The translations under genes were made by a program, and so were the position numbers. From Acanthaster planci (lineage: Eukaryota > Echinodermata > Asteroidea > Valvatida > Acanthasteridae), in assembly GCF_001949145.1 (NCBI RefSeq), contig NW_019091390.1, positions 209,908 to 273,907 on the forward strand: a stretch of 64,000 bases of DNA, written 5' to 3'. Positions 41,203-52,900 of the stretch are shown here, in pieces. A model generated the notes under the pieces. It made no database searches. It was given only the letters and a program-made list of their open reading frames with translations, and had not been told where the DNA came from. Each line of letters starts with the position of its first letter. The first letter of the stretch is position 1.

Positions 41203-44200
41203 GGTTAAAAAGCTATTAAAAAAAAAGCACTACTTCAGACGGAAAGGTTAAGAAGAAAGGTTAAGATAAAAATTGAATTTCTTTTAAGAACAAAGAAGAG
41301 TTTACAAAGTTGCCCTGACACATGTAATGGGAAGAAGCTGTTGAACAACATTTTTAAAAACATAAAAAGGTGGACATCAAATCAGTCCGAGTTACTAGGA
41401 CCCTACGAATAGCCTCTTTTATACATTTGGCTACTCCTAAACTAATCCTAAATATTGTAGATGTGAGTCCCCTTCTGTAGTACTTCCAGAACTGTAAGGT
41501 TTATGCAAACTAAGAGGCGATTCATGTATTCGTGGACTAGAACGTAACACTTCAGCAGCTAAGGGCTCGGACCATGCTTGGACGAGGCCGCGAGAACGAA
41601 GCGTTAACTCAGTTACTCAAGCTTTCAACTAGTTTCACGGACACTTGTGACTTGGGCATGTTGGGCCTACCGCACAATTTCGCAAAATAGTCTCAGCCAC
41701 TTACCGTACAATTTCCCACAAAGAGAGCAGCACAACTAAAAACGTTTTGAACTTTAAAATGAATTCATACAATGCATTAATTTCTTCCCGACAAACATGA
41801 CGAAAAACACGTAATTTTTCAAAAAACGCTATCCACTACATTTACAACCAACGGTAAACCATGGCTAAAAGTTGTTGACATGTTGCTAGTGAGCACGTAC
41901 TCGATCATCATGATATTCCGTCCGGCGGTCAGGTCAAACATAGGTCAATTATGCTTGGCTGGTGTACATGCTGATAGGGGATGTTGCTTTTGAGAAAATT
42001 AAAATCTTATGAAATATCTTTTATACACATTGTTGCAACTATGGATTAAAAATTTAAGATAAAGATGGTGGCAATGAGACAGTATGATTTATGTATGAAA
42101 TCTTGAAAAAGCTACTTTCGTTAGAGACGACAGACGCTTCACCATCTATGCCCCTATTATATTAAAATGGAGTCAGCCGATCGCGGCTGTGGGTGCGGGT
42201 ACGGGTACGGGGTGCAAATGTACGATGGCCGATCACGGCATATCAGTAGGAGTAATTCCTCTCACGTTCAAAATTAAATGAAACATTGTTTGAGTCGCTA
42301 TACCTCTCCGAAATTTATAAAATACATGTAAAAGCCTGAACAAATGGGAAACAAGTGCGCTGATTATTATCGATAAGAAACACAGACCAGGACGTCTAGA
42401 AGTTAATAACAATTAAGACTCTTTGGCAAATGAATGATGAGGGTGCTATAATTAATGTGTGTGAATTGGACTGTTACGGGAATAACAACATAATCTAAAC
42501 AATTTGTGTTTTTCTTTTCCATTTACAAACAAACATTCATTTCTGTGTTATGGAAAGTTATGTTTTGCAAAAAGTTCCAGTGTCTCCGGCTTTGTAAGCC
42601 ATCTAGCTAGTTTTTCCGGCTGTTAAAAAAAAATCTCACGAGTTTTCCGTGTTTTCCTGTAAAACCCTGATGAGGTTGGTGTGTGATCCTGTTCCAAGAA
42701 GTGTTCTTGTGTCATGGTCCCGCCGTTCGAACGCGAGAACAAGAAACTCGTGTCAAGAACAGGCTACCTGAACTCAACTACATCATCAAATAAACTGATT
42801 TTTAAAACAGAAGTGCAGTCTTTGTAAACGTCTTTTTTAATTGGAAAATACGAGGCGATATCATTATGATGTAATAACTGATGTTTTATTGTTGTAATAA
42901 TCATTCCGCGGGTCATTGAGTTTCACTTTATACTTGATTTTCAACTGAAATTGTGTGAATAACAATAGTGGCCAATATTTCTTCATGACGTTGGTAGGTG
43001 ATGTTGAAGAAGTGATTTTTAAAAATTGATTTAAATTTTTTTTAGAGAAATTCGCCTTGAGTTAGCCTTGGTCAAAGCATTCGTCACTTAATTCATTATA
43101 ACTGCACCGCGCGGCGTACCAGCTTGTCAGCTACATTTGTCACCACCTGCCCGGTTGTTTTTCGTGAAGAGTGCAGTCCACTAATTCAAGTAAGAATTTC
43201 TGGCCAGCCATTAGCATTAAAAGTGCCCCACAGCATCTTTTGAAAAGGAGATTGTATTGCCCCAAAAATGGTGAAATTAGGCTATGTCAATCTTTGCCTG
43301 AATCAGCTCCCCGGGTCTGTGGGCTTTCATCTGAGAGCTAATGGCGAAAAAAATACGGTTGAAAAACGGTCCTTAGTTGAGGGTTGTCAACTAAACAACC
43401 AAGCAGACTTAGGAAAATCACTTTTTATGGGGTAATTTTGTTTTGGGGAATAACTGAAAATGTCATCCGTTAACCCACAGAAAATTGAAAAGAAAGTGAA
43501 AGACTAGGGACCATACAATAATTAAACTTGTGTTTCAGATAAAGAGATTAGCCTCAGTTTTTTTTCACTGGAAATTCAAGATTATGGCCAGAAGATCACT
43601 TTTTGTTTCAATGTGATGGGGGTTAGCCAAAATATTCGCCTTTCCTCGAAGATACCCCCAAAATAGTAGTAAAACTATGCGCTCAGTTTTGAATGCAGCT
43701 GTCCGCCTCTATCCAAAATAGGCCTGCAATTTTGGGCTTTTTGAGAAAGAAATATCCCGAACTGGAAACTACCAGTCCTAAATTCGCCATTTATAGGAAT
43801 ATTTCTGTGATCCCTCCCGACTATGGCATATCTTATCGTAAAAAACCCGTGGGATCTAAGAATAGTAATAAGCTCGCGCGCAGAAATCCACTAATAAAGT
43901 GGAATGTTCCATTGGGCCATGGCATTTGGTCATAAAAAATGGTATCATGGCTTGAACTTAACCCGTCTCTAAGGGCGCCCCCTATTTCCACCAGTAATGA
44001 GGCGAAGGCGAGAGCACGATGTGACGTCACGATGGCAAGACATAATGGCTTAAACTCAGTTACGCGATGCAATTTAGGGAGTTGTTGCTGTTGCTTCTTT
44101 TAACGGCGCTTTCAGCTACTCAGACCATTTGTGCCAATAACAGTTACGTTTATCCATAACCTTTATTAATCAGCATCACATTACGGAGTTAGGAAAACGG

Positions 44201-44204
44201 TCCA

Positions 44205-44430
44205 GTTTTAGAGGCGGAAGGAAACTGGAGTACCCAGAGAAGGCCTGCAAGAGCGGGTAGGGACTGGAAACCAAATGCACTTGAAGCCTGGGCCAAGCCA
44301 GGACTCAAACCCAGGCCTGATTGGTGCAAAGCGAAGAAAAAAAACGCTACGTCTGGTAACCCGCTCCCTCTCAGCGGGGAGGCAAATAAAACGCAAATAC
44401 CTACCCTGGCTAAGCCTTTGCTGACCACAG
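44205..44430 (-). repeat. tRNA-derived SINE
   Basis: The minus strand has GGTTTGAGTCC (44301-44311), a good B box, within GGCCTGGGTTTGAGTCCTGG, and then words resembling CTGGAGTACCC-AGAGAAGGCCTGC on the opposite strand that recur in many animal SINE bodies. Exact ends are not resolved. Confidence 0.5.
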
Positions 44431-44754
44431 TCTGGCATTTTATTTTCCAATGACTGTCATCGATAAATCATTCTACGGCATTTTATTTTAAATAAGTTAT
44501 TATTGTTTTAAGTTTTAGATAAATGAATTATTTATGATTAAGTTGTTTTCGGTAACGAAGAAGAAAAGGCAAAAATAATATGCTATCAGCTCCTGTGCAT
44601 TAAGCGGGCATCGTTTCCTCACTTACATACAACCGGCAGGATTATTCTGCCGGATTTGTTACGGTACCCGCAACCGGTCCCTATACGTTCAGAGGACGTC
44701 TGTATGAAGATGTGGGGAGACTACGTACGGTACGGGACGGGAACAGTCTAGTCT

Positions 44755-44850
44755 TTGACGCGGATCGGAGCACGACTGGAAAACTTCGTACCAGCTATCT
44801 TTCTTTCGCCGGTGAGGGCGCACTTAAACTTGCACAGCAAGTTTAAGTGA
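44755..44850. repeat. Interspersed repeat family C fragment
   Basis: GAAAACTTCGTACCAG, CTATCTTTCTTTCGCCGG and GAGGGCGCACTT correspond to copies at 14925-15110 and 57150-57340. Confidence 0.55.
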
Positions 44851-46626
44851 CAGAAAACTTGGCACTCCTAACCTGATGCAAGACTTGTTATTACACCATT
44901 CTGTTTCTATACATATCACAAAGTGCAAGAGACACTTCAACAGAAAGTTATTAAGAGCGGTGTTTAGCATTCTTTAGTTTGGGGGACAATAGAGGAACCT
45001 CGCCTGAGAAAGCATTGTCCAGTGAAGTTTAGGTTGAATACTTCGAAACATCAACTGGCTGGTCTGTTTCCAATGATACCGGCTCCAAAATTTAAGTATG
45101 CACGGAAATTTATTCCAACCGAATAGGTCCGAGTGCAGTTCAAGCCTTGAGAAATTTGTTGAACATTTTACCAATTTTGACTGGGGGAATTTATAAATTT
45201 AGGGGGTAAGCATCATGAGCTTTCTTGGGGGGGGAATTTTGGTCAGACTCCTCATCCAGCAAGGACAAATCCTGGGTGCGGCTTGCATCAGGCACGCAGT
45301 GTTTGTTGGTATTACTGGGTTATTGTTTCGGCTTAGACCTTGTTTCTGGTCACTCATGCTGGACACACGAGGGTCTGGTTTAAATTTCCGCCAAATTGTT
45401 GATTGGAGGGTAATTCGTCCTCTTACAGACCTAATAACCGTAGTTTTTTTTAAATGTAATGCGCAGAAGAGAAAAAAACAGTCGGAGGAAAACACCGTGG
45501 AGACCAAATTCTTGTCAATGCTTGATGTTCTGGTCATCTGTGCTGCAAATTTCTTGATATCCAGATTTTTTTTAATAGTAAATTCAAATCCTGAAGCGAT
45601 GAGCACAGATTTCGCTAACGCAGTTTTGAAACCTTTATTTCGTCAACGGGGTAATTTTGGCAGTGAGCTACGATGGAAGACTGTGAACAGTACTTTCCAG
45701 CAGTATTTTATCCTAAATAACAATAATTTTTTGTGTGTGTTTGGATGAGAGGACATGCAAGCCAGCACGCCATTCGCGCGATCGTAACGGCTATTTCAAC
45801 ACAAAAGCGTACGTGACTTTTTTATGCCTATCTGAAGTAACAGGGATCACAGTGAAGGACTTATAGGGAATGTTCCTGCGGTCATTCCACCCAAGGCTGT
45901 TGTTCCACCAAACAAACATGAACTTTGCATGAGTTGATGACTTCATGAGAGGATAATTTATTTTCATACAGAAGTTTATAGCTGATAAGAGGATGTGCTC
46001 CCTCTCAGCAAAAGTTTTACACGAACAATAATTGATGACTCAGCCTCGAAAAGTGTTTTGATCTTATTTCATGTTTCCTATTAGCACGATCTTTTGTTCA
46101 GTTGTTTGCGATACGGTTGCTGTTTTAGAATCATCGCTTGTTTGAGGCTCGATGTTATTTTGTCCGTGTACTGGAGCACGGGTTTATTCATATAGTCAGT
46201 GGTCTTTGAACTTGGGAGACTTGGATATTGAAATTGGATATCACAGCCTCAAAAAGCAAAATGACCTGATGATATGCACACGCGCGCATGCTAACTGCTC
46301 TAAACTCATGCCTCAAGGCCGTTTTATACTTCAGGACGAGATGTTACAAAACATTTGCAGCGATTCCATTTAAGTCAAAATCACAATTACGTTTATGGCG
46401 TTCGCTTTCGTGCAAGGTATGTACCGGCTCCAAAGCGGCAATGTAATGTAAATTAAGTCGCCAACATTAAAAAAGGCAAAAACAAAAGAAAACATCGACA
46501 CCCGACCATTCTAGACCGATGAACTTACAATTTCCAAGGCGAGAATATTTATCACCCTGTCGTTTACAATGGTGCATTGTTGGCCGACGGATTTTCAGTA
46601 TTCACCCACGAAAAATGTATATACGT

Positions 46627-46895
46627 CAGTGGCGTACTCGTCTCCGGATATTTCGTGGATGTATGGGTGTGTGTGTGGGGGGGTCTAGGACCAGAACTTA
46701 TCCCCCCAGCTCTTGATGCTCAAGCTCCTCCTCTCCCTCCCCGATTGCGCCACAGGGGACTGGTATGTAGGGCCTACCACTAGAACTAGTGGTTTGAAAT
46801 GGTGGTGTAATGTATCATTGTTTTTCAGAAAGAAAGAAGAAAACAGCGGGGGGGGGGCTCATGCCCCAAGGCCCCCCTCCCCAGGCGTGCCACTG
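46627..46895. mobile_element. MITE-like element with CAGTGGC termini
   Basis: It begins CAGTGGCGTACTCG and ends GGCGTGCCACTG, so the ends are inverted copies of CAGTGGC. The flanks ATATACGT and ATACATGT agree at 6 of 8 positions and may be a decayed 8-bp target duplication as in hAT elements. The inside is G/C-tract rich and has no coding capacity. Confidence 0.6.
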
Positions 46896-47117
46896 ATACA
46901 TGTTGTTACATTTTGAGACACCCCATCCACAGTTTACTGATGTCCTGGCGATTTGCATGCAAATCACAGTACCAGGATCATTTTTGAATGATTAACCGGC
47001 GGCTGAAAGCATAGCAGCGTTCGATCTTCTCGGAATAATATCGTGAGTGGAAAATGGGGGAACACGAGTTTGAGGGGAACACTGTATGTTATTTGTCGTG
47101 CCATGGAGGTATCCCAA

Positions 47118-47199
47118 CAGGAGGTCGAGGGTTAATTGTTTTGGTCTCTAGCTACCACCAGGAGGTCGAGGGTTAATTGTTTTGGTCTCTAGCTACCAC
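47118..47199. repeat. Exact 41-bp tandem duplication
   Basis: Two adjacent copies (47118-47158 and 47159-47199) start CAGGAGGTCGAGGGTTAATT and end TCTAGCTACCAC. They appear identical, so the duplication is very recent or a local assembly error. Confidence 0.9.
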
Positions 47200-48548
47200 C
47201 AGTCCAGGGTCTAGGCCAGGGTCAAGCTGGGATTGTTGTTTATGATCAGTGTATGGCCGTGCTCCGGGAAAATCTATTCCAATGTGTCCTTACTCGCCAA
47301 CCCCAAAGAATCACCTTAACCTGCTCGTAAGCAATTATAGTTGGTCAGTTACTGGGAATTGATATGAACGAGGTTGCTTTGCTTGGCTGGGAGTTTGTGT
47401 GGTTTTAGTGTGAAGCATTCGATATTATATGGAAGTATGAACATTTTCTTCAGGACCATTTCCCACTGACCGGCCCACTGAACCACTTGGAGAACGATCA
47501 AGGTGAACTGGGTCTTTCATGGGACGAGCCTGGTTCCCCGTCCCTTTCAAATCTCCGTACGCTGTGTACACGGACGACCCCGTTTGATTTGTGTACTGTC
47601 CTTGAATTTGGATCCATATCAGACATTGCACGCTTCATTCACTGTGCAGATGTCAATTTCTTCATGTTCTGCAAAATCACATCTCTAGCGCTCATAAAAC
47701 ACACACNCGTCAACTTGTGCAACTAGGCAGTTTGCGAAAAAAAACCCCACTGCGGTGTAAACTTTTGTCCAATCAGTTTCACTTCGTAATCAAACTCGCA
47801 GGTATCACTGGCTCCAAGACTATAGAGCAATGCGAACATCCGTGCAGAAATGTGTGCACCGACACGTGTACGAGTGTATCTTGGCGCTGGTTGGTGGCAT
47901 TGGCCTCGATTTATTTGCCAAGTTAGAGATTGCGACTAAACAGAAATCTGGTCTACGTATAATCCGGTCGCACGAGGATACCCTCGTGAGACTATGAGGT
48001 TATTAAACATTAACAATTGCAGTAAACGTCAGGTGATCGTGGATTCAGAGCGCTTCAAGGTCGTTTCCTTTCTGTTTCACAAAAGACAGGCCAAGATGTG
48101 TTAAACACCCTTATTGTTGACAAAAACTTTTCACCTATTTTTACGTCGAATTGTATTCAAATGAAATCCCGTGTCAATTGGGTTTTTCGCTGAACTTCGT
48201 GTTAATACTGTTTGATTTGTTTGGGAAAGAGTGGTACACTACTGGCCTGATGGCTAGGTGAATAGTGGATTCGTGGCATTCTAACTCCTACTAGATCGTT
48301 GCACTTTCTTCATTCAAACTCATGCCCACGCCTGTGTTGGTATTACAACTGCTGGTGAAATTCCAAGAAGGATGTTTCTCTTGGTCGAGGTTGTTAGAGT
48401 GATTTTTCATCGTGTTGGGATAGATGGGGGGGATCTTCCTCAATTGTACGATTCAAGACGCTGCGGTTCCCATCACAAGCCAACATCAATTAAAACATCG
48501 GACACGCTATTGTCAAAGTATTTTCGCTGTGTTGTGTTTTGCTATAGT

Positions 48549-48616
48549 AACAATTAATACATATTATTGAGTTTAATTTGATAACAATTAATAAATATTA
48601 TTGAGTTTAATTTGAT
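48549..48616. repeat. 34-bp tandem duplication
   Basis: Copies at 48549-48582 and 48583-48616 start AACAATTAATA and end GAGTTTAATTTGAT, with one difference. Confidence 0.9.
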
Positions 48617-49429
48617 ATTATTACTTTAGTACTACAATTCGTGGTGTGGTTCGTTTTTTGTTTTTTATTTTTTTATGTAAACTTTTTTGGCAATATGGCT
48701 CACCAAGGACAGTGTGCACTGGCAGCAACGCGTGCCTATTTCTAAACGTGTCAAAGGCCGTGGATTTTAATCTTGCATTCATTTTATCTTCGCATATAAT
48801 TTGCTGTTCAAATATGGCTGCAATTTTGACATTTTATCGTCATCGGGTTCAGTGTTTATTTTAATACCGCAAACACGATAAGCCTGACAGCACTTAGACC
48901 GAAAGGTGTAACTGTAGGAGATATTTTGGGTCGAAGAATGGAAAAAGATCTCAATTTTGAAAGTTCGTATTGACATCGTCTGAATTCAATCCTGAGAATG
49001 CATCCTGTCATGGGACGTCCAGTTTCTTTTTTGGGGGGGGGCTATAGTTATCTATACAGAGCCTAAAACAAACGCAACAATTTTTAGTTTTAATTTTGTG
49101 GCGACTGTATTAGACTGTATTAGTTTTACACCAAAATAACTCTGTATATCAACAGTGGAAATAACATCTTTACGTCTCCATTTTGTTATGTTGTCAAGTT
49201 TAGCGTTCGTGTTTTGTATACAGGGAACGAGTATTAGGCCTACCAATCCCATTTTGCAAAATTTGTTTCAAGGCCTGCAACTCGAGGAAAGTATAATTAA
49301 ATGGAATTTTGACTCAGTAACCCCCTTAAGCTCCTTCAAATTTCTTGCGCAATTGATTCGGTTATCTATACTCTGCGTACAAACTATTTTCATATATTTC
49401 ACAGCATGATTTGACTGCTGTTAGCCTGC

Positions 49430-49909
49430 ACAGCGCTCAGGAATCCCCGCTTTGATTTTACAGCATCGATCACCATACTCCTTCTGGTACTCAGAAAGAA
49501 CAAATTTGCATACAATACGGACAGCAGTGGTCCCCCCTAAAATAAAAAGCTTGTTATTCAATTCCAGTTGTTTCGGCCCCTGTATATCAGTTGGCCCAAA
49601 GATTATTTGCTAGCCTCTGATCAGGGGCACTCGGTGTTGCGATTGGTATAACGAAACACGACACCATGGGAGCTATCTAGGTGGGCGGGTACGCTAGGTT
49701 TACCTGAAACCTTCATGCTCCACCGTATTTCATTTGTCAATTGTTCAGCTTTAGCAGCCAATCACGGCCCAGAACCAACGCTAATTTGCGTACACCGGTG
49801 TTCTTTTGACGGAGTTCGTATATAAGTTGATAGTGTCCGACTTTTTTGGCATAACCCAATCTGCCTCAACTGCTAATTGTTCTCAAGTTTTACCTTCTCT
49901 GACGCAATC
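49430..49909 (+). promoter_or_regulatory. Vtg copy B promoter and proximal upstream region
   Basis: TATATAA at 49819-49825 lies 85 bases before the start codon. CCAAT is at 49758-49762. ATTTGCAT is at 49504-49511, and a one-mismatch version (ATTTGCGT) at 49784-49791. GTTTACCTGAAACCTTCA is at 49698-49715. Order and spacing match copy A closely (octamer to TATA about 308 bases here, 338 in copy A), while the DNA between has diverged. The 5' leader up to the start codon is also conserved. Confidence 0.8.
49819..49825 (+). promoter_or_regulatory. TATA box of Vtg copy B
   Basis: TATATAA, at the position matching the TATA box of copy A. Confidence 0.75.
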
Positions 49910-52900
49910 ATGAGGCAGCTTCTGTTGCTGCTTGTAGGCGTCGCTTTTGCACGTAAGTACTACTTTTCTTAGGAATTTGGATTAACAGACCTGGTTTTCT
50001 ATGGTCTATTGCTCATTCGGAGTTCAAAGTTGGTCTTTTCGAAAATGAACATTAAGGAGGAAGGAAAGAATTTCAGAACGGCAGATAGTCGGTCAGTAAA
50101 TTGGCATAATGTGGTATACGGCGTTTAACACACGTATCGAGCATAATAGGTTTACATTTAGCGCCCTAGATGCAGCCTCCAACAGTTTACGTCCTCATAG
50201 GTTAATATACATTTCCCAGATTAAAAGGTTGCGGTGCACTCTTTCGCAAGCGGCATAGTTTACAAACATTCAGTTTTACGAATGTATATAAGTACAACGG
50301 CAAGAATAACTCGATGAGGTGACAGATTAAAAGTATACTTTTCCACGAGATGGAGCGCAGAAGAATGGAACGTTCCATCTGTCACTGACAATTTTTTTTC
50401 TGTATCAGCCTTGCACTGGACCAAGAGAAGGCACAATTTTATTAGGAGAGGGAGTATTCATTGGTCGGAACTGAACTTAACTGGTTCACGAACGACTTGG
50501 AAATGCACGCGTTGCGGTCAAATCGCTACCAATGAAAGTCCTATAAAAACCGCACCTCAACAACTTCGCCAGAAGGAATCCCTCCCTCCAGAAGGAATCC
50601 TTCCTTTACCTACAGTTATTCAGACATTTTCTTCCGACTGTGAAAAATTAAACGCTCTATTTACTGTGGAAGTAACTTTCTCTTAGACAAGATTGATAGA
50701 AATCAGATGACGAGGATTTATCAAAACTCTGATGTAATGTGCATAAGTTCACGTATCGCAGTAGTGCGTGAGGCAGTACATTCGTGGTTCAGGAGTCGAC
50801 AGTCGTTGGTACAGATTGAATGGATCAATTTAGACCAATGACGTTCGTGTTACAGCACTAAAGAAAATAGGGCGCAGTATCTTTTTGTGGTTCTATTTGT
50901 ACTCTAAATTTAAAAATGGGAAACAAAAGTTCCATTTTGGAATTCTTATATTTCAACACTTGAGCTAGACGATTACTTTTTGTCACAATACATATTATTA
51001 TATTTAGGTCTCTTACGTGTCGAGAGCTTTTCTGCAACTTTGTCATTTGTTCACGTAAGTCCAACTGTTTTCTGCACCCAGACAGAACACTTCATTTGCA
51101 TACAAAAGGTTTTGAAACGTTTCGAACTGTTCAAAAGGTGCATTGCGTATAAACCAAAGGTCGGACACTCACCGCAGTTTATCAACAAAAATTAATCTGA
51201 AGTCTTTGGCCCAGGTGATCATACCATACCATAATCGTCCTTGTTGTTCTCATTATCAGCTCTTCAAAGTCTAGTATTTACAGAAACTTGTAGGACTAGG
51301 AATGACCCTGATCAAAGCAAACACACACGACAATTACACGGGCATATGCATTTCAGACAAAAAAAGATTAAAAAGATAAAGATTTTTCTCCCTTTACCGG
51401 CAACACGAGTGGGGCGAAGGCGCAGTTTTGTCTTCTATATATCAAACCACATATATTTAGCGCCTGGCAGTTTTTGACATGCCTTTTCTAAGGGCCAGTT
51501 GTTTGAGTTTTCTTTTCAATTCTCCTCTCTTTAGTTCTCTCAACATCATGCACTTAGAGACCTGACACGTCTGTACGGGGTTATTGCGACTTATTACATA
51601 CATATCCCGTTTCTCACATTATCGGATACCAGTCGAACGATGATTGCTCTCGGAACATGCATTACGCAACGCCTAAACAAATCCGCATTGTCTGATTGGT
51701 GGATCGTTGATCACGTGCTTTGAGTTACTTAATTCTGAACGAACGGTATACGGCCGTGCGGCGTGATAACAGGAGTTCCATTCTGCTTCTAAATCGAAGT
51801 TTTTGTCGGTCACGCAGAATTTGTGTACATGATGATGAAGGAAACGTATCTCGGTCGGGAGTTATTCCAATCCAATTGATTTTCCCCTCTTTCTGGATTC
51901 ATTCAGCTACTGTAGAGGAAAAAAATGAATGTTAAACTTTCGTGTTACCACGAAAAGAATTTCAAAGGTTGACATAATGTTCCTTGCACCGAAACAATTT
52001 AAAGTAATGTACTTCCCTCCGTAAAATTTCCGTCTTAAGTTCGCCTGCACTGTAATATACCTTCCGTAAACAATGACAAAAGAATGGATTATTTTCAGAG
52101 AAATTATATGAGCCCGAAACAATTATTTTCATTCAACCGTTTTCGGGCAAAAGGTTATGAAAAGTTGCATTTTCTTTTGGACAGAAATTTTTTTCAGAGT
52201 TTGCGAAGTAGATGTCAGCTACTGGTTACGCAGTATACTGTAGGCATGCCTCCCATTTATTAACTGATGACATCATCTTGACCGCACTACTGCGAATTTA
52301 CCCTTACAACCTAAGTCTACACCCCTTGGTGCCCCCGTGTTAAATTTCAAAATTGTCACAACTTTATGGTCACGGTTCGTTTGCTTTCGGTACCCCTACC
52401 CCCGTGAGCATGCGTGTAACCCCTGGTGCCCCCTTGGAAATGTCATAATATACTCTTGCTAGGTAGTGGCCAGAGTATGATGGTGTGTGGATTCAGGCGG
52501 CAAAGCTTGTCGAGATTGAATGGTCTCGTCAATGGTCTACCTTATCGCGCAGCTGGAGATAAATTTAATGCTTGGAAATAATGCGAGGAAATCATAATCC
52601 AGAATGCAAAGTGTTTTGGTGTCGGCTGGTCTAGTGACACAGCTGGGGGCGCAGTTCCCCCGCCCCCTCATGAGAAGAGCCCGACTATGTACCCAAGGAT
52701 GGCAAGGGGAGCACCCCCACCCCCCTTCACCGGATCTTGTGCCGTCGCCCCTCTAAGAAGGGCATCATTACAACACTTGTCAGTGTTTAGAGAATATTTT
52801 TCGTGGAATTTTAGTGATCTAAAAGAGCAAAATAATTCTTTTCCGAGCTGGGGGAAAGAGGGAGAGCTTGTCAAAATTTACTGATCATTTTCTAAGTCTG

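Larger units (their letters stand above)
41203..45200. other. Intergenic DNA upstream of ARMH1, no gene seen
   Basis: This AT-rich stretch includes the presumed ARMH1 promoter and part of the unduplicated spacer between the inverted arms. Besides a SINE-like repeat (44205-44430) and a repeat fragment (44755-44850), I see no exon with domain similarity. Confidence 0.5.
45662..47400 (+). repeat. Distal part of the right arm of the inverted duplication
   Basis: The blocks at 45662-45729, 45889-45923, 46031-46063 and 47353-47400 are reverse-complement matches to 33361-33433, 33170-33204, 33031-33074 and 32401-32450, in mirrored order. A MITE (46627-46895) and a tandem repeat (47118-47199) have been inserted or formed between blocks on this side only. 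Confidence 0.8.
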
